Positions 16,021 through 24,354 of a stretch of 64,000 bases of DNA are shown here, piece after piece. The stretch covers positions 1 to 64,000 of the forward strand of contig JACKNM010000014.1 of NCBI GenBank assembly GCA_024234875.1, in the 5' to 3' direction. How positions within the stretch are numbered: position 1 is the stretch's first letter; each line of letters opens with the position of its first letter. The notes beneath the pieces were generated by a model that saw nothing but the letters and a program-made list of their open reading frames with translations, ran no database searches and was not told the DNA's origin. The position numbers and the translations under genes are program-made. Origin of the DNA: Ectothiorhodospiraceae bacterium. GTDB lineage: Bacteria; Pseudomonadota; Gammaproteobacteria; HK1.

Positions 16021-17337
16021 TCAACGCGCACGCGAGGGCGGCGAAGGGACGATGGCGCTCGGCGCCACGCCCGCGTCGGAGTCACCGAGCAATCGTCCCG
16101 CGGCCCGACCGTCGGCGAGGAACGAGTGCCCGGCAGCGAGGGATTGGCGAAGTCGCGCGCCGACCCGGTCGACCTCGTCGCGGACCTGGCCCACCGCCGC
16201 GCCCAGGCAACCGCCGTGCTCGAGCGCCGCGATCGACGCCTCGACCTGGGCACGGATCGCCTCGCTCGCGTCACGCAGCGTCGACGACGACTGCCCAAGG
16301 CCTTCGGAGACCTCGATGTAGCGGCCGATGATGGCGGCGATCGACGCCTCCGCCTGCGCGAGGAGCCGGTCCTCCTGCTCGGCCCCCGCCCGCGCCGCAC
16401 TCACCGTGGTGGCGATTCGATGCTCGATCGCCGCGGCCTGGGTGATGATCTTCTTCCCGGTCTCGGCCGACAGCGTGGCAAGGCGGCGAACCTCGTCGGC
16501 CACCACGGCGAAGCCGCGCCCGATCTCACCGGCACGCGCAGCCTCGATGGCCGCGTTGAGGGCGAGCAGGTCGGTCTGGCTGGCGATGTACCCCACGTCC
16601 TGGGCCATGCCATGGAGGATCTGGGTGTACTCGGCCAACCCCTCGATCTCCTCGAGCACGGTGTGCTTGCCGTCGAGCGATCCGCGCACCATCTCCGCCA
16701 CGCCGCCGAGCTCGGTCATCACCTCGGCAGCCAGGAACCCCATGCTGGTGCTCGAGCCGCCCGTGCCCGCGCCGTCGGCCGCCGCGACCACCTCCAGGCG
16801 ACGCACCACGTCGGCGAACTGCTCGGCGATGGCGGCGACCTCGGCGCGTGCCTCGTTGCTCACCGCCTCCAGGCGCGAGCCCCAGGTGGCGAGCAGCTCG
16901 GCGAGGGCTCGCTCCGATTCGAGAACGGCCAGCGCGCTGCGGTCGACTTCGGGCCGATCGCCCGGGGTCGCCGACGGGCACTGTGCGGGGAGCGCCACGG
17001 CGACCTCGCCGGAGACGTCGCCACGACGCATGAGCACACTGGCCACGATGCCGGCGACCCCGATCGCGACTGCCACCGCGTGGCGAGCCTCGGTCGCCAG
17101 GTCGATCGCCAGAACGGCGGCCGCACCGCAGCCGATCAGGGCGGGCACCAGATTCAGAATCCTCGAGCTTCTCAAGCGGGGCGCCTCGTGAGACCGCGGG
17201 CCGGGGACGCGAGCCCGCCGCGCGTCGGCACCGACCGACACCCGGGGGTATCCGGGATAGCGGCGGGATCCGGCGGGGGCTTGAGCGGCCTCCGCCGGAG
17301 GAGGCTCCGGCAAAAGAAGGGGCTCGGGCGTCGTCAC
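16021..17337 (-). CDS. Membrane-anchored methyl-accepting chemotaxis protein without periplasmic sensor
   Basis: Signalling receptor of about 438 aa. After a proline-rich N-terminal tail come two closely spaced hydrophobic helices (about residues 78-121; ILNLVPALIGCGAAAVLAID and AVAVAIGVAGIVASVLM) with almost no loop, so no periplasmic sensing domain. The rest is a coiled-coil cytoplasmic domain with the hairpin-tip sequence EIGRGFAVVADEVRRLA preceded by SQTDLLALNAAIEAARAG. The start is uncertain: GTG 17,337 is used, and GTG 17,241 is also in frame. Neither has a clear ribosome-binding site. Confidence 0.85.
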   Translation of the reverse strand: MTTPEPLLLPEPPPAEAAQAPAGSRRYPGYPRVSVGADARRARVPGPRSHEAPRLRSSRILNLVPALIGCGAAAVLAIDLATEARHAVAVAIGVAGIVASVLMRRGDVSGEVAVALPAQCPSATPGDRPEVDRSALAVLESERALAELLATWGSRLEAVSNEARAEVAAIAEQFADVVRRLEVVAAADGAGTGGSSTSMGFLAAEVMTELGGVAEMVRGSLDGKHTVLEEIEGLAEYTQILHGMAQDVGYIASQTDLLALNAAIEAARAGEIGRGFAVVADEVRRLATLSAETGKKIITQAAAIEHRIATTVSAARAGAEQEDRLLAQAEASIAAIIGRYIEVSEGLGQSSSTLRDASEAIRAQVEASIAALEHGGCLGAAVGQVRDEVDRVGARLRQSLAAGHSFLADGRAAGRLLGDSDAGVAPSAIVPSPPSRAR

Positions 17338-17374
17338 GAGCGCACCGGCTGGTGCGCGGCGAGGGCTCGATGCC

Positions 17375-18004
17375 TCAGCGCGGCGCGACCATCCGGGCGC
17401 GGAACTCGTCGGTGGAGTTGACCTGCGGGAATGGCTCGGCGGGAATCGGCACCCGCAGGAACGCGCACAGCGGACCCCACCCCTCGGCCACGTCGTAGAC
17501 CAGCAGGCGGTCGGGCGGAGCGGTGCGCCGCACCGTCTCCAGGTGACGGCGGAAGGTGTCGACGGCGTACGCGTGATCCCCCAGACGGCCATCGAAGACA
17601 CGGTCGAGGATCAGCGCACGGGCCATGTCGCGGCGGGCGAGCATCCCGGGATCGGTGATCTCGCGCGGCTCGGTCAGCGAGGCGTAGATGGTCTGGCTGA
17701 TGCTCCTGTACCAGCGCTCCGGATCGCGATGGGTGAGGATGATTCGCGCCTCGGGATAGTGCTCGGCGAGCTCGGCCCAGAAATGGCAGGCAGGCCAGTC
17801 CACCGCAGCGCGGTAGTCGCCGAACAAGGCTTCCCAGTCGACCGCCTCGCCGCGGGTCGCGGCGCTCCAGACATCGACATGACCGGGGTGCTTGAGCACC
17901 TCGCGCATGTGATAGCAGGGCCCGAGACCCAGCATCTCGATCGCGATCTGCAACGACATGGTGCCGGTGCGGCCGAAGCCGGCGCCGATGACGGATAGCG
18001 GCAT
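17375..18004 (-). CDS. Sulfotransferase family protein
   Basis: Putative PAPS-dependent sulfotransferase, 209 aa. The N-terminal P-loop-like 5'-phosphosulfate site is GAGFGRTGTMSLQIA, and the 3'-phosphate loop is IILTHRDPERWYRSI. The acceptor is not evident. This short type (Sulfotransfer_4-like) is common in bacteria and often uncharacterised. ATG at 18,004 with GGAG about 8 bases upstream; 28 bases after the phosphotriesterase-like gene, likely co-transcribed. Confidence 0.8.
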   Translation of the reverse strand: MPLSVIGAGFGRTGTMSLQIAIEMLGLGPCYHMREVLKHPGHVDVWSAATRGEAVDWEALFGDYRAAVDWPACHFWAELAEHYPEARIILTHRDPERWYRSISQTIYASLTEPREITDPGMLARRDMARALILDRVFDGRLGDHAYAVDTFRRHLETVRRTAPPDRLLVYDVAEGWGPLCAFLRVPIPAEPFPQVNSTDEFRARMVAPR

Positions 18005-18032
18005 CAGGGGTACTCCACTCGGCGCGCGACGC

Positions 18033-19076
18033 TCACACGAAGGTGAGCAGGCGGCGCGGGTTGTCGACGAGGATGGTGTCGATCTCGTCCTCGGTGAAGC
18101 CACGGCGGCGCATCAGCGGCACCACGTTCTCGAAGATGTGCGAGTAGCCGTGGCCACCGAAACGACGCAGGCGGGTGCGGTAGCAGATGTCGTGGGAGAT
18201 GAGCACCTGCTCGATGTGCCCCCGCTCGACGAGGCGTCGCACGGTGCGCAAGCGCTCGGCGTCGTTCGGCATGTCGACGGCGTGATTCGGCGGGTAGAAG
18301 CTCTGCTCGATCCCGAACAGATCGAGCTCGATCACCGCTCCGCTGTCGGCGACCCGGAACAGCCGCTCGTCGTCGAAGATGGTGCGGTCGATGTGGCTGA
18401 GAATGGTGCGGGACAGGTCCGCGCCCGCGACGACGAGGAAGTCGACGATCTCCTGCGGCTGGTCGTGATGTCGGCCGGGGTGGATGTTGAGCGCGGCCCC
18501 GGTCTCGGTTTGCGCGAGGACGGCGCCGCGCATGACCCGCTTCTCGAGCTCGGTCCACGGCGCCTGACACCCGATCTCGCCGATGATGCCGGCGCGGACG
18601 TCGGTGCCCCAGGCACCCTCGCGCACCTGCGCCACCATCTCCGCCGCGAAATCGTCGACCGAGCGCTCGAAGTTGCGCCGGTCCTGGTACTCCTCGACGT
18701 AGTGACCGCAGCCCATGACGATGTGCACGCCGGTGTCGCGCGAGATGCCGGCGAGCGCGCCCGGATCGGGCTTCAGGCCACCGTTGGACAGATCGACGAT
18801 GGCGCGCCCGCCGGCAGCGTGCATGCGCGCCACCTCGTCGCGCATCACCTCGACCATGTCGAGCCGGTACTTGGCGGGATAGGGGCGCGTGCCGTAGTGG
18901 ATCTCCCAGTAGTTCTCGAGCGTGATCGGCTCGTGGTCGCAGCAACAACCGGTCGCCATCGACGGCGGCGTGATGTCACAGATCACGTGCTCGTGCATCA
19001 AGGTCGGCCCGAGAGACTCGGGGTCGATGGTGCCGAGGACGGTCTGGATCTTGCCGCGGAGATCGCTGGTCGCCAT
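18033..19076 (-). CDS. Phosphotriesterase-family metal hydrolase
   Basis: 347-aa TIM-barrel amidohydrolase-superfamily enzyme; members cleave phosphotriesters, lactones or other esters. Metal ligands are visible as H28 and H30 (LMHEHVICD), H199 (LNIHPGRHH), H228 (LSHIDRT) and D296 (ISHDICYR). The bridging residue is E167 (GIIGEIGCQ) where true phosphotriesterases have carbamoylated lysine; the same change is found in E. coli Php-type homologues. ATG at 19,076 with AGGAGG upstream. A terminator separates it from the upstream binding-protein gene, so it probably has its own promoter. Confidence 0.88.
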   Translation of the reverse strand: MATSDLRGKIQTVLGTIDPESLGPTLMHEHVICDITPPSMATGCCCDHEPITLENYWEIHYGTRPYPAKYRLDMVEVMRDEVARMHAAGGRAIVDLSNGGLKPDPGALAGISRDTGVHIVMGCGHYVEEYQDRRNFERSVDDFAAEMVAQVREGAWGTDVRAGIIGEIGCQAPWTELEKRVMRGAVLAQTETGAALNIHPGRHHDQPQEIVDFLVVAGADLSRTILSHIDRTIFDDERLFRVADSGAVIELDLFGIEQSFYPPNHAVDMPNDAERLRTVRRLVERGHIEQVLISHDICYRTRLRRFGGHGYSHIFENVVPLMRRRGFTEDEIDTILVDNPRRLLTFV

Positions 19077-19129
19077 CGCGGTCCTCCTCGATACCGTGGC
19101 CGCTCGCGCGTGGGCGGCCGGGGATCGTG

Positions 19130-19163
19130 AAAACGCCGGCGTCAGGTCACCCCGACGCCGGCG
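19130..19163 (-). terminator. Rho-independent terminator of the solute-binding-protein gene
   Basis: Read on the minus strand, a perfect 10-bp stem (CGCCGGCGTC / GACGCCGGCG) with a 10-base loop is followed directly by TTTTC. It lies 60 to 93 bases past the stop of the binding-protein gene and before the phosphotriesterase-like gene. Confidence 0.75.
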
Positions 19164-19222
19164 CGGTTCGACGCCGTTCGGCGCGAGCGAGACGAGACGT
19201 CACCCCGCTTGCGGCTAGAGGC

Positions 19223-20833
19223 TCAGTTCGTCTTCTCGATGTTCCAGGCGACGAACAGCAGCGCGTCCGGAACGCCCTTCAACGTGTTCCGCCACGCCAC
19301 CGGGGTCACGAACTGCCCGGTGTTGAGGTACGGGATGAACTCGTAGAAGCGCTTCTGGAGGCCGTCGATCGCCTTCATCTGCTCGTCCTTGCTCCCCGCG
19401 GCGATGAAGTCCGCGCGCAGCTTCTCGATCTGCTCGTCCTTCGGCCAGCCGAACCAGGCCGACTTCGGATCGCCGGTGGCGACGAGAGGCTGGTTGGTCA
19501 GCGGGCTCGACATGTTGTAGCCGGTCCACCAGGTCGGGAAGATGTGCCAGCCGACGTTCGGCTGGGTGTTCGGGTCCTCCATCTTCGGACGACGCGAGGT
19601 GAGCGTCGACCAGTCCATCGACTGCGCGTCGACGTTGACCCCGATCTCCTTGAGCAGATCGATCATCACCAGCACGTTGTTGTAGATGATCTGCTGGTCG
19701 GTCGGCACCAAGACCACGATCGGCTCGCCCTTGTAGCCGGCCTCGGCCAGCAGCGCCTTGGCGCGAGCCTTGTCCTGCTTCATCCAGGGCTCGGCGTAGG
19801 CGGCGGTCTCGAACGGCGAGTCGCACATGAAGACCGAGTAGCAGACCTTCTCCAGCGCCGGGTTGCCGACCTGGGCGGCGAGGAACGCCTTCTGGTCGAC
19901 CAGGAGCTGGAGCGCCTGACGCGCGCGCACGTCGTTGAACGGCGGGTGCAGGTGGTTCGGGCGGATGTGGCCCATCTTGCCCAGCTTGTCGAGCACCTTC
20001 ACGGTGATGTTCGGGTCCGCCTCCAGCACCGGCAGGAGATCGATCGGCGGGATCTCGTAGGCGTCGACCTCACCCGCGATCAGGGCCTGGGTCGCGGTGT
20101 TGGTGTCCGGAATGTAGATCCACTCGACCTTGTCGACCTTGACCACCTTGCCGCCAGCGAAGCCACTCGACGGCTCGCTGCGCGGCACGTACTTGTCGAA
20201 CTTCTTGTAGACGACCTTGTTACCCGGGACCCACTGGTCCTTCACGAACTCGAACGGGCCGGAGCCGATGACCTCGGCGACCTGGGTGTTCGGGTCGGTC
20301 TTGGCCTCCTCCTCACGCATGATGAACAGCGGAAGGGTCGGATTCGCCATGACCTGGATGGCGGGTCCGAACTTCTCCTTCAGCTTCAGCACGAAGGTCT
20401 TGGCGTCGGTCGCCTCCAAGGACTCGGCGCGGTCGAGCATCGCCATGCCGTCGGAGCGCTTCGCCGCCCAGCGCCGAATCGACGCCACCACGTCGGTCGC
20501 CTCCACCGGCGAGCCGTCGTGGAACATCAAGCCGTCACGGAGCTTGAAGGTGTAGGTGAGGCTGTCGTCACTGACAGTGTAGGTGTCGACCATCTGCGGC
20601 TTCGGCTCGAGATTGCCGTCGAGCGCGAACAGGGTGTCGTAGACCATGTAGCCGTGATTCGCGGTGATCGCGGCGGTGGTCCAGATCGGATCGATGTTCT
20701 TCAGGTCGGCCTGCGGCACGAGCTTGAGCACGGTCTCGGCCTGGGTGGCGCCGGCGAGCGCGAAGGCGAGGCCGGCGGCAATCAACCCGCGCTTGAACGC
20801 GCCGGCGGTGCCGGTTCGGTGGTCGGTGAGCAT
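19223..20833 (-). CDS. Dpp/Opp-type periplasmic solute-binding protein
   Basis: Extracytoplasmic binding protein (SBP family 5) of 536 aa. A Sec signal peptide occupies about residues 1-32 (KRGLIAAGLAFALAGATQA, cut after A). The family signature region follows as YDTLFALDGNLEPKPQMVDT and LTYTFKLRDGLMFHDGSPV (shown in parts), with ARQALQLLVDQKAFLAA in the second lobe. ATG 20,833 with GGAGG upstream. It is transcribed away from the permease/ATPase operon, 6 kb distant; being the only such protein in the window it is the probable partner. Ligand is not deducible. Confidence 0.9.
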   Translation of the reverse strand: MLTDHRTGTAGAFKRGLIAAGLAFALAGATQAETVLKLVPQADLKNIDPIWTTAAITANHGYMVYDTLFALDGNLEPKPQMVDTYTVSDDSLTYTFKLRDGLMFHDGSPVEATDVVASIRRWAAKRSDGMAMLDRAESLEATDAKTFVLKLKEKFGPAIQVMANPTLPLFIMREEEAKTDPNTQVAEVIGSGPFEFVKDQWVPGNKVVYKKFDKYVPRSEPSSGFAGGKVVKVDKVEWIYIPDTNTATQALIAGEVDAYEIPPIDLLPVLEADPNITVKVLDKLGKMGHIRPNHLHPPFNDVRARQALQLLVDQKAFLAAQVGNPALEKVCYSVFMCDSPFETAAYAEPWMKQDKARAKALLAEAGYKGEPIVVLVPTDQQIIYNNVLVMIDLLKEIGVNVDAQSMDWSTLTSRRPKMEDPNTQPNVGWHIFPTWWTGYNMSSPLTNQPLVATGDPKSAWFGWPKDEQIEKLRADFIAAGSKDEQMKAIDGLQKRFYEFIPYLNTGQFVTPVAWRNTLKGVPDALLFVAWNIEKTN

Positions 20834-20883
20834 CACGGAGGTCCTCCCGGATCGGTTCTGTGAGAGTTCACGGCGAGCGTCCG

Positions 20884-20913
20884 AGTGTAAGGTGACGTTC
20901 CCGGCCGCGGCAA
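20884..20913 (-). promoter_or_regulatory. Candidate promoter of the solute-binding-protein gene
   Basis: Minus-strand -35 TTGCCG (20,913-20,908, 4 of 6) and -10 TACACT (20,889-20,884, 4 of 6) with an 18-base spacer, about 50 bases upstream of the ATG at 20,833. Confidence 0.35.
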
Positions 20914-21001
20914 CACGCGGCCCGGTGCTTGCCGCGGCGAGGCGTGCCCGCCTACCCTCGCGTCCCTTCTGCTTGCGAGCCACTTCCGAGGAGCGTTGCG
21001 C

Positions 21002-21298
21002 ATGATCGGTCATCTACGCGTCTACACCATCAACAAGGGCATGATGGACGCCTGGCTGGAGCTGTTCCGCTCCCAGCTCGTCGGGCACATGGCCGCGGCA
21101 GGAATCACGGTCCACTCGACCTGGGTCAACGCCGAGCGCACCCAGTTCATCTGGATCCGGACCTACGGCGAGTCCATGGCCGACCTCGAGGCGAAGGAGA
21201 AGGCGTTCTACGGCTCGCCCTGGTGGCAGGCCAACGTCGACCACGTCCGCAGCCACATCGCCCACCGCGAGCTGACGGTGATCCACACCGCGCCGTAG
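21002..21298 (+). CDS. NIPSNAP family protein
   Basis: 98-aa ferredoxin-like (dimeric alpha+beta barrel) protein. It shows the family layout: N-terminal strand HLRVYTINKGMMDAWLELF, then TWVNAERTQFIWIRTYG and a KAFYGSPWW helix. Molecular function of bacterial NIPSNAP proteins is unknown. ATG 21,002 has GAGGAG 9 bases upstream and is preferred to an in-frame TTG at 20,996. Divergent from the solute-binding-protein gene; the stretch up to glgC carries only a GC-rich palindrome at 21,329-21,338. Confidence 0.85.
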   Translation: MIGHLRVYTINKGMMDAWLELFRSQLVGHMAAAGITVHSTWVNAERTQFIWIRTYGESMADLEAKEKAFYGSPWWQANVDHVRSHIAHRELTVIHTAP

Positions 21299-21454
21299 GG
21301 CGCAGCCCACCACCCGGGCGGGCGGGGACGGGGCCCCGCCCCTGCTCGGCGGCCGGCCGATCGTGACTGCGGCTGCGCGGTGACATCCATCCACCCCGGT
21401 ATACTCGCGGCTCATGCGCCAATGGTCGCCCGATCCGGCGACCGAGGAGGCTCC

Positions 21455-22726
21455 ATGGGCGAGCAGCACGACCCCGGACTGATCAACCGCGTCACCCGCG
21501 GCACCCTGGCCCTGGTGCTGGCCGGCGGGCAGGGCACACGGCTACACGAGCTGACCGAGTGGCGAGCGAAGCCGGCGGTACCTTTCGGGGGCAAGTTCCG
21601 GATCATCGACTTCGTGCTGTCGAACTGCGTGAACTCGGGGGTGCGCCGGATCGGGGTCATCACGCAGTACAAGGCGCACTCACTGATCCGCCATCTCGTT
21701 CGCGGCTGGAGCAATTTCCGCGACGAGCTCGGCGAGTTCATGCAGGTCCTCCCGGCCTCGCAACGGGTCGGCGGCGCCTGGTACCAGGGCACCGCCGATG
21801 CCGTCTACCAGAACCTCGACATCATCCGTGCGCAGCGCCCGGGCTACGTCCTCGTGCTCGGCGGTGACCACGTCTACAAGATGGACTACACCCCGATGCT
21901 GCTCGGCCACATCGAGCGCGAGGCCGACTGCACCGTCGCCTGCATCGAGGTCCCGGTCGAGGAGGCGGCGGGCACCTACGGGGTCGCGGTGGTCGACGCC
22001 GAGGACCGCATCATCGGCTTCGAGGAGAAGCCCGCGAACCCCACCCCGGTGCCCGGGCGCCCCGGGATCTGCCTCGCCTCGATGGGCAACTACGCGTTCA
22101 ACACCCGCTTCCTCTACGAGCGCCTGATCGCCGACGCCGACGACCCACGCTCGACCAAGGACTTCGGCCGCGACCTGATTCCGCACTGCGTGTCACGCTA
22201 TCGCGTCCACGCCCACCGCTTCCAGGGCCGCGGCGGCGGCACCTACTGGCGTGACGTCGGCACCCTGGACTCTTACTGGAAGGCGAACATGGAGCTGGTG
22301 AGCGTGGTGCCACCGCTCAACCTGTACGACCACGAATGGCCGATCCTGACCGACCAGGCCCAGCTCCCGCCCGCGAAGTTCGTGTTCGACGACGACGACG
22401 GCCGCCGCGGCGAGGCGATCGACTCCATGGTCTCGGGTGGGTGCATCATCTCCGGCGGCAGTCTGCGGCGGTCGCTGTTGTTCTCGAACGTTCGGGTCAA
22501 CGAGTACGCGCGGGTGGAGGACACGGTGGTGCTGCCCGATGTCTCGATCGGCCCGCGCTGCGACATCCACCGGGCGATCCTCGACCGCGGCTGCGTGATC
22601 GAGGCGGGCACGGTGATCGGGCGCGACCGCGAGGCCGACAAGGCACGTAACTTCCGCGTCACCGACGATGGTGTCACCCTGGTTACCCCGGACATGCTGG
22701 GCCAGGCCCTGCACCACCACCGTTGA
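21455..22726 (+). CDS. glgC: Glucose-1-phosphate adenylyltransferase
   Basis: Makes ADP-glucose from ATP and glucose-1-phosphate, the committed step of bacterial glycogen synthesis. 423 aa. The nucleotidyltransferase site is LALVLAGGQGTRLHELTEW, followed by RAKPAVPFGGKFRIIDF, the fructose-1,6-bisphosphate-class motifs GTADAVYQN and GGDHVYKMDY, EEKPANP and a C-terminal left-handed helix. ATG 21,455 with GAGGAGG 4 bases upstream. First gene of the glycogen operon. A TATACT (21,400-21,405) and GTGACA (21,380-21,385) lie upstream, but with a spacer of only 14 bases. Confidence 0.95.
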   Translation: MGEQHDPGLINRVTRGTLALVLAGGQGTRLHELTEWRAKPAVPFGGKFRIIDFVLSNCVNSGVRRIGVITQYKAHSLIRHLVRGWSNFRDELGEFMQVLPASQRVGGAWYQGTADAVYQNLDIIRAQRPGYVLVLGGDHVYKMDYTPMLLGHIEREADCTVACIEVPVEEAAGTYGVAVVDAEDRIIGFEEKPANPTPVPGRPGICLASMGNYAFNTRFLYERLIADADDPRSTKDFGRDLIPHCVSRYRVHAHRFQGRGGGTYWRDVGTLDSYWKANMELVSVVPPLNLYDHEWPILTDQAQLPPAKFVFDDDDGRRGEAIDSMVSGGCIISGGSLRRSLLFSNVRVNEYARVEDTVVLPDVSIGPRCDIHRAILDRGCVIEAGTVIGRDREADKARNFRVTDDGVTLVTPDMLGQALHHHR

Positions 22727-24354
22727 GCGCGCCGTCCACGCGCGCCGGTGTCGCGTCGCCCGCGATGCACGTGCTGATGGCCGCGGCGGAGGACGACGCC
22801 CTGCCCGGTGGCAAGGTCGGCGGCATCGGCGACGTGGTGCGCGATCTCCCGCCCGCGCTCGCGCGGCTCGGCTGCGCGGTCAGCGTCGTCACGCCAGCCT
22901 ATGGCCGGCTCGCCGAGCTTGCCGCAGCACGCCATGTCGGTGATCTCGAGGTCTCGTTTCGGGGTTCGCTCCAGACCGTCTCCCTGCACGAGGTCGCGGC
23001 GCCGCGCCCGACGCAGGGTGTGCGGCACTACGTCCTCGACCACCCGGACCTGGCGCCCTGCGGACGCGGCGTGATCTACTGCGACGACCCGCCGTCGCGG
23101 CCGTTCGCGACCGATGCGAGCAAGTTCGCGCTCTTTTGTGCCGCGGTCGCCGAGCTGACCGAGCGCGACCTGCTGCCGACGCCCGACGTCCTGCACCTGC
23201 ACGACTGGCACGCGGCACTCACCCTGGCGCTGCGGCGCTACCGGGTGCGCCCGGGTGGGTGGCGCAAGCTCCACTGCGTGTTCACCATCCACAATCTGGC
23301 ACTCCAGGGCATCCGCCCCTTCGACGGCGACGAGTCGGCGCTGGACGCCTGGTTTCCGGCCCTGCCCTACCAGCACGCGGCGCTGGCCGATCCGCGCTGG
23401 CCACAGTGCGTGAATCCGATGGCCGTCGGCATCCGCCTCGCCGACGCGGTGCACGTGGTGTCGCCGACCTACGCGCGCGAGATCCTGACGCCCGGCGACC
23501 CGTTCGGCCGTGGTCTGCACGGCGGCGAGGGCCTGGAAGCGGACCTCGCGGCGGCCGACGCCGAGGGGCGGCTGGTCGGAATCCTGAACGGCTGCGAGTA
23601 TCCGCAGGACGCGCCACCACGCCCCTCCTGGCCGGCGCTACGCGACGCGATGCGTGCCCAGAACCTCGTCTGGTCCGCCGGCCGAGCAACCGTTGCGAGC
23701 GCTCACTTCGTCGCTCAGGCGCGCCTGGCGGGCCTCGGCGCGCGGCGACCCTCACCGCTGGTCACCAGCATCGGGCGCATCACGGCGCAGAAGGTACGGC
23801 TCCTGCTCGAGCGCGCCGGTGACGGCCGGCCGGCGATCGAGGCGGTGCTCGACACGATCGGCGAGGACGGGCTGCTGGTGATCCTCGGCACCGGAGACCC
23901 GGTGCTGGAGCAGGCGCTGGTCGAGGTCTCGGCGCGGCGCGGCAACCTGATCTTCCTCCGCGGCTACTCCGACGCGGTGGCGCGCGATCTCTACGCCGCC
24001 GGCGATCTGTTCCTGATGCCGAGCTCGTTCGAGCCGTGCGGGATCAGCCAGATGCTCGCGATGCGGGCCGGGCAGCCGTGCCTGGTGCACCGCGTCGGCG
24101 GCCTGGTCGACACGGTCCGGCCGGGCGTCGACGGCTTCGGCTTCGAGGGATCGAGCGTCACCGCCCAGGTCGATGGGATGGTGGCGGCGCTCGCCGGCGC
24201 GCTCGCACTGCGCCGCGACGATCGCCCGGGATGGCAGCGGGTGCGCAAGGCGGCGGCCGCGGCCCGATTCTCGTGGGACGCCAGTGCTGCGGCCTGCATC
24301 GAGCGGCTCTACCGGCCCGCGACCACCGGCGCCGGCGGAGACGACGCCGCGTGA
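22723..24354 (+). CDS. glgA: Glycogen synthase (ADP-glucose, GT5)
   Basis: Transfers glucose from ADP-glucose to the non-reducing ends of alpha-1,4-glucan. 543 aa. The substrate-binding K-x-G-G motif appears as GGKVGGIGDVVRD, HLHDWHAAL and FTIHNLALQG follow, and the catalytic C-terminal loop is PSSFEPCGISQMLAM. The TTG at 22,723 overlaps the glgC stop (TTGA); the ATG at 22,765 would remove 14 residues and start the protein just before the first strand, as in most relatives. Neither has an evident ribosome-binding site, so coupling to glgC is likely. Confidence 0.92.
   Translation: MSAPSTRAGVASPAMHVLMAAAEDDALPGGKVGGIGDVVRDLPPALARLGCAVSVVTPAYGRLAELAAARHVGDLEVSFRGSLQTVSLHEVAAPRPTQGVRHYVLDHPDLAPCGRGVIYCDDPPSRPFATDASKFALFCAAVAELTERDLLPTPDVLHLHDWHAALTLALRRYRVRPGGWRKLHCVFTIHNLALQGIRPFDGDESALDAWFPALPYQHAALADPRWPQCVNPMAVGIRLADAVHVVSPTYAREILTPGDPFGRGLHGGEGLEADLAAADAEGRLVGILNGCEYPQDAPPRPSWPALRDAMRAQNLVWSAGRATVASAHFVAQARLAGLGARRPSPLVTSIGRITAQKVRLLLERAGDGRPAIEAVLDTIGEDGLLVILGTGDPVLEQALVEVSARRGNLIFLRGYSDAVARDLYAAGDLFLMPSSFEPCGISQMLAMRAGQPCLVHRVGGLVDTVRPGVDGFGFEGSSVTAQVDGMVAALAGALALRRDDRPGWQRVRKAAAAARFSWDASAAACIERLYRPATTGAGGDDAA

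Noticed and set aside
21380..21405. GTGACA / TATACT promoter for glgC
   Set aside because: The boxes match well but the spacer is 14 bases, too short for a normal sigma-70 promoter.
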